Assembly: GCA_900545015.1 (NCBI GenBank)
Contig: UQXJ01000015.1
Span: forward strand, 1-30,480
Length of the DNA: 30,480 nucleotides
Direction: 5' to 3'
Source of the DNA: an uncultured Mollicutes bacterium
GTDB taxonomy: Bacteria > Bacillota_I > Bacilli_A > RFN20 > CAG-826
In this document: piece by piece, positions 1 through 7,558 of the stretch
How positions within the stretch are numbered: the first letter of the stretch is position 1
Layout: the number at the start of each line of letters is the position of its first letter
Program-made: the position numbers and the translations under genes
Notes under the pieces: model-generated
What the model saw: the letters and a program-made list of their open reading frames with translations, nothing else
Told to the model about the DNA's origin: nothing
Databases searched by the model: none

Positions 1-104
1 CCGCCAAGCAAGAATTGTAGACTTCAAATAAGTTCTACCGACATTGTATCATAAAACATGAAAAACTGTGGTTAAAAAAGCACGCAACTGCAAAAAAGGA
101 TTTT

Positions 105-818
105 TTATTCTTTAATTTCTTTAGGCTTCTTTGCTAATTTATACCAAAGAATAAAACCATATAAATTAAAGATAATATAAATAATATTTAAGACAAGATA
201 AGTAAATCCACTTGTTCCTCCATTAACATAATTGCTTGTCCAAATATAAGTTAAAACGATTGAATAGAATAAGAAAAATAACCATTGTTCTTTAATTGTT
301 TTACTGGCTAAGAAAGCTGCGATTAAAGCAAGGGAAGTTGCAAGAGCGTTTTCAAAAGGCAAAGATGAATTTAAATATTTTAATAAAAATCCATAACCAA
401 CTGTAACAACTGGAATAAATACAATTATGATTATCCAGCCTTTTAAATTTAATGAATTGATTTGAAATTCAGAATTATTATCTTTAATTTTGAAATAAAG
501 TTTATACAAAGTATAAAGATATAATGGTAAGTTAAAAGCTAAATTTATGACCCCTTCTCCGTATTGTTTATTAAAAAAAGAAATAATGCCATAAATTGTG
601 ACATAAACAGAATAAAATATAAAAGCATATTTTTTTCTTTTAAAGTTTGTCATTGCGGCAACTAAACCACAAATTGTTGAGATGAGTTCAAATACTAATA
701 AATAAATGTTATCACCTCTAAAAATAATACCAAGCGTAATAAGCGCAATAAATGAAACCAGCATAAAAACTAGTTCGTACCACTTATACATTTTTAAAAA
801 ATTCTTCATAGCCTGCAT
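105..818 (-). CDS. pnuC: PnuC-family nicotinamide riboside / NMN-type transporter
   Basis: The protein has 237 residues and about seven hydrophobic segments. PnuC-family landmarks are visible: a polar YGEGVINLAFNLPLYLY stretch near residue 86, an ATSLALIAAFLASKTIKEQW stretch near residue 160, and a final LNIIYIIFNLYGFILWYK helix. PnuC proteins are inner-membrane facilitators that take up nicotinamide riboside or related NAD precursors, which are trapped inside by phosphorylation. The length matches the family (about 220-240). A second ATG three codons in (809) is an equally good start. A TATAAT box lies directly before the first ATG, so the mRNA may begin near the second. The gene stands alone, downstream of the tRNA and its terminator. 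No NiaR or riboswitch signal was seen. Family call is fairly sure; the exact vitamer is unknown. Confidence 0.8.
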   Translation of the reverse strand: MQAMKNFLKMYKWYELVFMLVSFIALITLGIIFRGDNIYLLVFELISTICGLVAAMTNFKRKKYAFIFYSVYVTIYGIISFFNKQYGEGVINLAFNLPLYLYTLYKLYFKIKDNNSEFQINSLNLKGWIIIIVFIPVVTVGYGFLLKYLNSSLPFENALATSLALIAAFLASKTIKEQWLFFLFYSIVLTYIWTSNYVNGGTSGFTYLVLNIIYIIFNLYGFILWYKLAKKPKEIKE

Positions 819-847
819 ATTATATAGGAATAAAAATATTATTGCTA
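819..847 (-). promoter_or_regulatory. Putative promoter of pnuC
   Basis: On the minus strand, TAGCAA (847-842) is followed after exactly 17 nt by TATAAT (824-819). The -10 box touches the first ATG, so transcription would begin near the second ATG at 809. The same TAGCAA-17-TATAAT layout occurs before the ATPase gene at 6133. The -10 is perfect, while the -35 matches the TTGACA consensus at only 3 of 6 positions. Confidence 0.45.
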
Positions 848-884
848 CTTAATAATTTTTATTTGAGATTTAATGGAATTTTTA

Positions 885-915
885 AGAAAAAAAGTTTATT
901 CGTGATGAATAAACT
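885..915 (-). terminator. Rho-independent terminator of the tRNA-Lys gene
   Basis: On the minus strand a 9-bp perfect stem (AGTTTATTC / GAATAAACT, 915-907 and 901-893) with a 5-nt loop is followed at once by a run of seven T residues. It begins 17 nt past the tRNA 3' end and separates the tRNA from pnuC. Confidence 0.8.
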
Positions 916-931
916 CCTAATTTTAAATACC

Positions 932-1007
932 TGGTGATCCGCCGGAGACTCGAACTCCGGACCCACTGATTAAGAGTCAGTTGCTCTACCAACTGAGCTA
1001 GCGGACC
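932..1007 (-). tRNA. tRNA-Lys (anticodon CTT)
   Basis: The reverse complement folds as a full cloverleaf of 76 nt with an encoded 3' CCA. The acceptor stem pairs GGTCCGC with GCGGATC (one G-T pair). The D arm is GCTC/GAGC. The anticodon stem ACTGA/TCAGT encloses the loop CTCTTAA (anticodon CTT, reading AAG). The T arm is CGGAG-TTCGAGT-CTCCG. It has its own promoter and terminator. CTT is the minor lysine isoacceptor in AT-rich genomes, where AAA dominates. Confidence 0.97.
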
Positions 1008-1019
1008 AAGTGCCTATTT

Positions 1020-1048
1020 ATAATACACGAATTGACTTTTAACTTCAA
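1020..1048 (-). promoter_or_regulatory. Promoter of tRNA-Lys
   Basis: On the minus strand, TTGAAG (1048-1043), a 17-nt spacer and TATTAT (1025-1020) lie about 12 nt before the mature tRNA 5' end. Spacing is ideal for a housekeeping sigma factor. Confidence 0.6.
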
Positions 1049-1185
1049 TGATTTTCTAAATAAAAAAATCTAAATTTTCCTTCAAAATGAATCAATAAAT
1101 TATTTTTAAATTAAAATTTCTTTTATCTATTAAAAAGAAAAGCAATTTAATGTGTAAAATTTTTGAAGTAGGATAAAATAAAGTT

Positions 1186-1458
1186 ATGAAAATTATTGAA
1201 TTAAATGGAAAAATTGTCCTTGTTGAAGGAGAAGAAGAACTCGGATACTTAGTATTTAGAAGAGATGAAGATAGAATAATTATTTTATCTACTTTTGTTA
1301 ATGAAAATGCTAGAGGAAAAGGCGCTGCTAAAATATTAAATGAATATGCTTTTGATAAGTTAAATGAAAAAAAGAAAACTGTTCAAATATTATGCTCATA
1401 TTCCAAGAAATTTTATGATGCTAATAAAGATAAATATCCAAATTTAGAGGTTATTTAA
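1186..1458 (+). CDS. Small GNAT-fold N-acetyltransferase (NATD1/COG2388-like)
   Basis: This 90-residue protein is a minimal GNAT of the YjdJ/NATD1 type. The acetyl-CoA pyrophosphate-binding loop is visible as RGKGAAK (residues 43-49), after a beta strand and the FVNENA segment. A CSYSKKFY motif at residues 70-77 corresponds to the cysteine-containing CSYxxxY block typical of this subfamily. The usual length of 90-100 residues shows it is complete. A TAAAAT box (1174-1179) sits 6 nt before the ATG and there is no good Shine-Dalgarno, so it may be read from a leaderless mRNA. The stop lies 2 nt before the next start, so it probably leads the 1186-5942 operon. The acetyl acceptor cannot be predicted. 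Confidence 0.8.
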   Translation: MKIIELNGKIVLVEGEEELGYLVFRRDEDRIIILSTFVNENARGKGAAKILNEYAFDKLNEKKKTVQILCSYSKKFYDANKDKYPNLEVI

Positions 1459-1460
1459 TT

Positions 1461-2363
1461 ATGAGTCTTTTTTTTAATATATATGCTTATTTTTCAAATA
1501 AAAAATGGTCAAAAGTCGATGATGATAGAAAAAATAAATTACCAAAAGTTGAAAATGTAATTGTTACAAAAGATTTAAGATATAAAGATGATAAAAATAA
1601 ATTTCATCTCTTTAATAAATATACGCCAAGCGTCGCTTCTAGCGATTATCCTTTAATTATTGATATTCATGGAGGAGCATGGTTTTATGGAACTAAAGAT
1701 TTAAACGAACCATATACAAATTATTTAGCTTCGAAAGGTTTTAATGTTCTTGCTCCTAGTTATCGACTAATTGGTAGATATAAACTAATTGATATCGTGC
1801 ATGATTTATTTGATTTTTTACATTATATTTATGAAAATCAAGAAAAAATAGGTGTAAATACGCGTGATGTAATGCTTGTTGGAGATAGTGCTGGTGGACA
1901 TCTCGCTCTTTTAATTCAAGCAATTAACGAAAATAAAAGATTACAAAAGATATATGGAGTAAAACCTTTTAAGATCAATTTTAAATTACTAGTTTTAGAG
2001 CATCCATGTCCAGAATTAAAAGATCTTTTAAAAGATGGTAAGAACGATTTTGCTCATAATACATTATTAAAAGCAATGTTTGGTAGAAATTATAAAAATT
2101 CAATTATTTATAAAAATTCTTCTTTAAGTGATGTTATAAATGATTCGTATTTTCCATTTATTATTCTTGTTGGAGGTAAAAAAGACCAATTATTACCTCA
2201 AACTATCTCTACACATCAAATTCTTGAGACATATAACATCGAACATGACTACAAACTTTATAATGATGTACATGTTTTTGAAGTTATATATTATAATAAC
2301 GAAGCCTCTTTAGAATTTAACGATTATACGCTTAATAAATTTAAAGAGATTATCGGAGGATAA
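1461..2363 (+). CDS. Alpha/beta hydrolase, HSL-type esterase/lipase
   Basis: This 300-residue protein carries the hallmarks of a hormone-sensitive-lipase-like esterase. The oxyanion-hole HGG motif is at residues 70-72 and the nucleophile elbow GDSAGGH has Ser143. The acid is probably Asp242 (in GGKKDQLLP) and the base His271 (in NDVHVFEV). No signal peptide or lipobox is present, so it should be cytoplasmic and hydrolyse short acyl or acetyl esters. It lies 2 nt after the GNAT gene and 3 nt before a secreted metalloprotease gene. Together with the GNAT neighbour this suggests ester/acyl metabolism, but no substrate can be named. Fold and catalytic residues are clear. Confidence 0.88.
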   Translation: MSLFFNIYAYFSNKKWSKVDDDRKNKLPKVENVIVTKDLRYKDDKNKFHLFNKYTPSVASSDYPLIIDIHGGAWFYGTKDLNEPYTNYLASKGFNVLAPSYRLIGRYKLIDIVHDLFDFLHYIYENQEKIGVNTRDVMLVGDSAGGHLALLIQAINENKRLQKIYGVKPFKINFKLLVLEHPCPELKDLLKDGKNDFAHNTLLKAMFGRNYKNSIIYKNSSLSDVINDSYFPFIILVGGKKDQLLPQTISTHQILETYNIEHDYKLYNDVHVFEVIYYNNEASLEFNDYTLNKFKEIIGG

Positions 2364-2366
2364 ATA

Positions 2367-3983
2367 ATGAAAAAAATCAATAAAATATTATTTGCATTAC
2401 TTCCTGGAATTGTATTTTCTATTTCAAGTTGTGCAATTTTAGATAAATTAATTCCTTTACCTAATCCTGATAATGGAGGCAATGGTGGAAATAAAGATCC
2501 AAATCCAGATATTAAAGAAGACAAAACATATGAAAATTTAGAAAAAGTTGATACAAAATTTACTTATGATGATTTAGCAACTGCTCAAGGAGTTCCAGTA
2601 ACACCTTCAACTGGAGATGTTAATGTTTTAGTTATCCCTGTTGAATTTAGTGATAGAACAGCTTTTACTAGTTCTGATTTAACTGCTCTTAATGCATCTT
2701 TTAATGGCACAAAAGAAGATAAAACAAATTCATATTGGGAAAGTGTTTCTAGTTTTTATAATAAGTCAAGTTATGGGAAATTAAACTTTAATTTTGAAAT
2801 TTGTGATACATATGTTCCAACAATGACTTCAGCTAAATTTTTAAGTATGACTGATGATTATGGAACTGAATCCTGTACTTTACTTTACGAGATGTATAAC
2901 AAAGGAATCACTAAAAACGGTGCAAAAATCAACTATTCTGATTCGAAATACGATAATAATAGTGATGGGTTTATTGATGGTGTGTGGTTAATTTATAACG
3001 AAAAGAATCCTAAAAAAGTTAACTCTAATAATTTCTGGGCATACACAACTAACTATAATGAACCTGAGTCTTCACCTAAATATGGTGAAACAAATAACAG
3101 TACTAAATTTAGTAAATATGCTAACTGTGCACTTTCATTTATTTATGAAGATAGTAGAAATGGAGAAGATGCACATACATTAATTCATGAAACTGGCCAT
3201 ATGCTTGGACTTGATGATTATTATTCATACAGTTCAAAAATGACAAAAAATTATGGATATTGTGGTGGGCTTGATATGATGGATTTAAATATCGGTGATC
3301 ATGATGCTTTTTCGAAGTGGTCATTAAATTGGATAAGCCCAAGTATTGTTAAAGAAGATACAGAAAATATTAAATTAAGACCATTCCAAAGTAGTGGCGA
3401 TGCATTAATTTTACCTGCAAATTATTTTAATAATAGTGCATTTAGTGAATACATTATTTTAACTTATTACACACCAAATGGATTAAATTATCTTGATAGC
3501 ACAAATGCATATCAAAGTGGAAGCTACCCTCGTTTATTTACTAAGAGCGGATTAGTTGCTTATCACGTTGATTCAAGATTAATCAATTTAACAATTACAC
3601 AATCATTACTTACAAATAAAACGAAAACAACTATTGGAAATTATTTAGATACAACTGCAACAAAAATTCCTGAAGAGTCCTATAAAGAAACTGCGACAAG
3701 CGCAACTTATTCTTATTATTCTGTTGCAACTTCAAACACACCTGAATATTCATATAATAAATCTGCTTTAATTTCACTTTTAACTCCTCAAAATAGATCT
3801 TTTTATAATTCAAGAGTTGCAACAAATGCTGATTTATATACTGAAAGTACAAAAGCACTAAGTTCAAAAACAGCATCTAATTTCTTTAGCTATGGAAAAT
3901 TTAATGATGGGTCAACAATGAGTTATGTAGCTACAGTTAATGAAATTACTGATGATTATTTAACAGTTTCAATTACAAAATAA
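2367..3983 (+). CDS. Secreted M6-family (immune inhibitor A-like) zinc metalloprotease lipoprotein
   Basis: The 538-residue protein starts with a lipoprotein signal peptide (lipobox SISSC, Cys22) and a Gly/Asn/Pro-rich linker (about 32-50) that would hold the enzyme off the membrane. The M6 core follows: a LVIPVEFSD strand near residue 88, a calcium-loop-like DNNSDGFID near 196-204, and the zinc site HETGHMLGLDD, with His274 and His278 as ligands, Glu275 catalytic and Asp283 as third ligand in the M6-type HExxHxxGxxD pattern. A YCGGLDMMD turn lies downstream. The C-terminal roughly 200 residues look beta-rich without a recognised domain. M6 enzymes degrade host or environmental proteins. The next gene, an RDD protein, starts 2 nt after the stop. 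Confidence 0.87.
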   Translation: MKKINKILFALLPGIVFSISSCAILDKLIPLPNPDNGGNGGNKDPNPDIKEDKTYENLEKVDTKFTYDDLATAQGVPVTPSTGDVNVLVIPVEFSDRTAFTSSDLTALNASFNGTKEDKTNSYWESVSSFYNKSSYGKLNFNFEICDTYVPTMTSAKFLSMTDDYGTESCTLLYEMYNKGITKNGAKINYSDSKYDNNSDGFIDGVWLIYNEKNPKKVNSNNFWAYTTNYNEPESSPKYGETNNSTKFSKYANCALSFIYEDSRNGEDAHTLIHETGHMLGLDDYYSYSSKMTKNYGYCGGLDMMDLNIGDHDAFSKWSLNWISPSIVKEDTENIKLRPFQSSGDALILPANYFNNSAFSEYIILTYYTPNGLNYLDSTNAYQSGSYPRLFTKSGLVAYHVDSRLINLTITQSLLTNKTKTTIGNYLDTTATKIPEESYKETATSATYSYYSVATSNTPEYSYNKSALISLLTPQNRSFYNSRVATNADLYTESTKALSSKTASNFFSYGKFNDGSTMSYVATVNEITDDYLTVSITK

Positions 3984-3985
3984 AA

Positions 3986-5050
3986 ATGAATTTATCTTTA
4001 AAAAATAATCGAATTATTTTAGCGTCTAGAAAAAATAGAATTTTGTCGATGCTAATCGATTATTTTTTAATTGTGGTTCTTGGAATTACATTATATTTCA
4101 CTTTAGTTAATCCAGTTTCAAATAAGATTAAAATTGTTGAACAAAATAGTTCAACCTTTTATACAAGTTACATAGGACTTAAAAAAATAGAAGATGAAAC
4201 AAAGCTTGAAAGTTTCAATGAAGATTCTTATTTAAAAATGATGGTAAAAGGAACACTAGGAGAAGGATATTATAAAAGTAGAAATTATGAAGAAATTGTT
4301 CCTTTAAATGAAACAAATGACATAATTTTTAATTATTATTACACTTATAAAGTTAATAATTCATCAAACTATGAATCTTCTAATTATGATTTTTTAACTG
4401 AAATTAATAAATATCAAATGTTTGAAATAAAAGACAATTATTATAATTTAAAAGAAGATGAAGCTTTAAAGATTGGTGATTGTTTATTTAATAAAAATGA
4501 ATCTTTTATTAAAAAATACAATGAAACTAAAGAAATAGCTAAAAATATTATTATCGATGCTAGAAGAGACTTAAAAACTAATAATAATAATTATAAAAAA
4601 CTTCAATCTGATTTAAGCGAAAGTAGTAAAACTGGTGAAAATATCGCTTTTATTAAATGTGTAATTTCATATTTAATAAGTTTTACTGCTTTAGAAATTA
4701 TTTTTTATTTTATTTTTCGTAAAAGAACTATTGGATCTAAAACAATGAAATTAAAAGAAATAAGCATAAATAAAAATAAAGTTTATCCGATTATTATTAA
4801 TAAAATTTCTAGATTTATAACATTCGCATCATCATTATTTATAATTTTAGGTGTAATAAGTCAAAATAGTTTCTTATTAATTTTATTTTTACCTTTAGGA
4901 AATTTCTATTTTTATTTATTTTTATTTATAGTTTTAGTGCTTTTAACTCTTTTAGATCTTATATTATTAATAGTTAAAAAAGTTAATGTATCTTTCGATG
5001 AACTTGTTTCAAAAAGAGTGTTAGTAGATCAAGAATTTTATTATGAATGA
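3986..5050 (+). CDS. RDD-like membrane protein with large extracytoplasmic loop (RDD-A1)
   Basis: This 354-residue protein has the RDD-family plan: a first TM helix with Arg/Asp (RILSMLIDYF, about 18-42), then a second helix (about 222-245) followed by RKRTIGSKTMKLKEI, the family's GxxxGKKxxxL-type cytosolic segment, then two more hydrophobic segments and a degenerate DELVSKRVLV tail. RDD proteins normally have a short first loop. Here about 175 residues, rich in Asn, Tyr, Lys and Glu, lie between TM1 and TM2 and should face outside. Function is unknown; RDD proteins have been linked to transport. It overlaps the next RDD gene by 8 nt. The pair is duplicated at 12973-15103, each time beside an insertion-bearing ABC ATPase. 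Confidence 0.7.
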   Translation: MNLSLKNNRIILASRKNRILSMLIDYFLIVVLGITLYFTLVNPVSNKIKIVEQNSSTFYTSYIGLKKIEDETKLESFNEDSYLKMMVKGTLGEGYYKSRNYEEIVPLNETNDIIFNYYYTYKVNNSSNYESSNYDFLTEINKYQMFEIKDNYYNLKEDEALKIGDCLFNKNESFIKKYNETKEIAKNIIIDARRDLKTNNNNYKKLQSDLSESSKTGENIAFIKCVISYLISFTALEIIFYFIFRKRTIGSKTMKLKEISINKNKVYPIIINKISRFITFASSLFIILGVISQNSFLLILFLPLGNFYFYLFLFIVLVLLTLLDLILLIVKKVNVSFDELVSKRVLVDQEFYYE

Positions 5051-5942
5051 AGAAGTTATACATTATAAATCTCCCTCTTTATTTAAAAGAAGTATTGCTC
5101 ATATTATTGATGCATTTTTTGTGTTTCTTTTTACCTTTATTTTGTCTCTTTTTTCATTAAGTATTTTTTCAAAAAGTGGTTTTTATAGAGAAGTAGAAAA
5201 TGATGCAATTGCATTAAAAAATAGAAGTGGATTGTTTATTGATAATGTTGATCTTTTAACTTATTTAGATAAAAAAGAAATGCTTCAAAGCGATAAAAAC
5301 GATGCACTTGATAAAGCTATAATTTCTTTTTATAAGAATACTGAATTTAATAAAGACGATACTAATTTAAAAGCGTATGAAAATAGAAAAATTCAAAAAA
5401 TAGTTGATAATTGCAAGCTTTTCGTTGAAAAAGATGGAGAAATTATAAAGAATCACGATGCAAAAATAGACGAATCTTATTATTATGAATTCTATAAATT
5501 TGAATATAATAAATACGCAATAAATATTTTTTATTCATCATCATATGCTGATTTAATTCATTTAAGAACAGGCATTATGCTTTTGATAATTATTATGATT
5601 TTGTTTGTTGGATTTATAATTTTCTTCCTTGCTTTTCCTCTTATTTTTAATAGAAATTCCCAGACTTTAGGAATGAAGATTTTTAAATTAGGGTTAATAA
5701 ATCAAAATGGTTTTTCATTAACAAAAGGAGAGATAATTTTTAGATTTTTATTTTATTTTTTTGTTGAAGTTGTTTTAGGATTTTTATCGTTTTTCTTAAT
5801 TGATTTTGTATCTTTAGGCTTTATGATTTTAGGAAAGAAAAAAGCTCCTTTACATGATTTAATTAGTTGCACAAATATGATTGATGTTGAAAATAATAAA
5901 ATATTTTTTGATAAGTACGAATATATAAAATCACTCGAGTAA
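5043..5942 (+). CDS. RDD-family membrane protein with large extracytoplasmic loop (RDD-B1)
   Basis: This 299-residue RDD protein has Arg16 and Asp23 in or next to TM1 (about 20-42). A roughly 135-residue polar loop follows, then TM2 (about 178-202), the cytosolic QTLGMKIFKLGL segment that is the classic RDD GxTxGKxxxxL motif, and TM3-4. The C-terminal APLHDLISCTNMID matches the family's HDxxxxTxxxD-type tail. It is a clearer RDD member than its partner upstream. The start codon lies inside the preceding gene's end, so the two are translationally coupled and probably work together. Its closest relative here is RDD-B2 at 14075. The role is inferred only from its position beside ABC ATPase genes. 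Confidence 0.78.
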   Translation: MNEEVIHYKSPSLFKRSIAHIIDAFFVFLFTFILSLFSLSIFSKSGFYREVENDAIALKNRSGLFIDNVDLLTYLDKKEMLQSDKNDALDKAIISFYKNTEFNKDDTNLKAYENRKIQKIVDNCKLFVEKDGEIIKNHDAKIDESYYYEFYKFEYNKYAINIFYSSSYADLIHLRTGIMLLIIIMILFVGFIIFFLAFPLIFNRNSQTLGMKIFKLGLINQNGFSLTKGEIIFRFLFYFFVEVVLGFLSFFLIDFVSLGFMILGKKKAPLHDLISCTNMIDVENNKIFFDKYEYIKSLE

Positions 5943-6096
5943 TATTAATTTAGTATTAAGATTAATGATTTCTTTTAAAAAAATAAAATTCTCTACGTCG
6001 TATTAGTGAAAGGAGATAAATTTGATTTTAATAAAAGAAAGGAAGTGGTATAAAAAACTAATTTATATAAATTTATAAAAACGAAATAACTTTAAA

Positions 6097-6125
6097 TAGC
6101 AAAAACCTATATTAACTTTTATAAT
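6097..6125 (+). promoter_or_regulatory. Putative promoter of ABC locus 1
   Basis: TAGCAA (6097-6102), a 17-nt spacer and a perfect TATAAT (6120-6125). The ATG at 6133 is only 7 nt beyond the -10 box and has no Shine-Dalgarno, which predicts a leaderless transcript. The 190-nt gap before the gene supports a new transcription unit here. Confidence 0.5.
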
Positions 6126-6132
6126 TAGAACT

Positions 6133-7557
6133 ATGGAAATAACCATAAACAATTTAAAAAAAGTTTTTGAAGGTGACAAAAAGAAGAATATTCCAGATAC
6201 AATAGCTGTATCTGATTTTAATTTAAAAATAAATAATGGTGAATTAATTGGACTTCTTGGACCTAGTGGGTGTGGAAAATCTACTGTTCTTTATATGATT
6301 AGTGGATTAAAAACTCCTACTGATGGAGAAATTTTATTTGATGAAGAAGATGTTACTTATTTATCACCTGAAAAAAGAGGAATTGGATTTGTCTTTCAAA
6401 ATTATGCTCTTTATCCTCATTTAAATGTTTATAAAAATATAGCTTTTCCACTTGAAGATACTAAAGTTAAAGACTTTAAGAAAAATGATAAATTGATAAA
6501 GCTTACTAAGATTAATAAATTAATAAGCGAAGAACTAGATAGCATCATCAAAATTGTTGGTGAAGCTAAAAACACCGAAAGTAAGGTAAATAAAAGATTA
6601 TTAATTGATGCAATTTCATTTAAATTTAATATTCCTTTTAGTTATGCAAGAGACATTTTTAAGATTATAAGCTCAAAAAGCTTTACTAAAGAGAATGCGT
6701 GCGTTTTATTAAATAAAAAAATAGAAAATGAGACGAATAAAAAAAGGAATTTTTCTTTAGATAAAGATTTTTACTACCTTAAAGATGGAGAAAGAATTGA
6801 AATAACTAGAAATATCAATAAAGATGAAATTGATCTTAAAGTAAAAGAAATATCTTTAATCGTTAATTTAAGTGAATACCTATATAGAAAGCCAAGTGAA
6901 CTTAGCGGCGGCCAACAACAACGTGTTGCAATTGCTAGAGCACTTGTAAAAAAACCTAAGGTTTTACTTTTAGATGAGCCGTTAAGCAATTTAGATGCTA
7001 GATTAAGAATATCTACTCGTGAAGAAATTAAACGTATTCAACGTGAAACTGGGATTACGACTATTTTTGTAACTCACGATCAAGATGAAGCAATGTCTAT
7101 CTGCGATAGAATTGTTATTATGAGCAAAGGCAAAATTGAAGCTGTTGATAGGCCTCAAGAAACTTATGATAACCCAACATCTTTATTTGTTGCTAAGTTT
7201 TTAGGCTTACCACCTATTGGTGTTTTTAATGGTGAAATTAAAGACAATGATCTTTATATTGGAAATGATAAAGTTCTTAAACTTGATAAAAAATATAATG
7301 ATCAAGAAGTTATCGTCGGAATAAGACCAGAGGCATACTTTAAAGATAAAAATGATGGTTATCATATTAATATTTGTGTTAACGAGATTAAAAAAGATGG
7401 AAAAGACACCGAAATTATTTCAAGTTCCAAATATTCTGAAAATGAATTTAAGGCAATACCCAACGATGAGACTGAGATCGCTTTAGGAAACCATAGTTTT
7501 TCACTTAATGGAGAAAAAGTATTTTTATTCGATAAAAATACATTAAAACGTATTTAA
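6133..7557 (+). CDS. ABC transporter ATPase, MalK/UgpC type, with roughly 115-residue insertion (ATPase 1)
   Basis: This is the nucleotide-binding subunit of a CUT1-type importer. It shows Walker A GPSGCGKST (43-51), Q-loop Gln89 in VFQNYALYPH, signature LSGGQQQ (257-263), Walker B VLLLDEP (277-283), D-loop SNLD and the switch His in VTHDQDE. The C-terminal part has the VGIRPE motif of the MalK/UgpC TOBE region but is short. At 474 residues it is about 100 longer than usual. The extra sequence lies between the Q-loop helix and the signature (about 112-230), in the helical subdomain that touches the permeases. As I recall, mycoplasma UgpC (MG187/MPN134, about 586 aa) has an insertion at this place. 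Two permease genes follow at once. Confidence 0.92.
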   Translation: MEITINNLKKVFEGDKKKNIPDTIAVSDFNLKINNGELIGLLGPSGCGKSTVLYMISGLKTPTDGEILFDEEDVTYLSPEKRGIGFVFQNYALYPHLNVYKNIAFPLEDTKVKDFKKNDKLIKLTKINKLISEELDSIIKIVGEAKNTESKVNKRLLIDAISFKFNIPFSYARDIFKIISSKSFTKENACVLLNKKIENETNKKRNFSLDKDFYYLKDGERIEITRNINKDEIDLKVKEISLIVNLSEYLYRKPSELSGGQQQRVAIARALVKKPKVLLLDEPLSNLDARLRISTREEIKRIQRETGITTIFVTHDQDEAMSICDRIVIMSKGKIEAVDRPQETYDNPTSLFVAKFLGLPPIGVFNGEIKDNDLYIGNDKVLKLDKKYNDQEVIVGIRPEAYFKDKNDGYHINICVNEIKKDGKDTEIISSSKYSENEFKAIPNDETEIALGNHSFSLNGEKVFLFDKNTLKRI

Positions 7558-7558
7558 T

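Noticed and set aside
18..40. Small hairpin GTAGACTT / AAGTTCTAC at the left edge
   Set aside because: It has a bulge, no T-run and no gene context inside the window.
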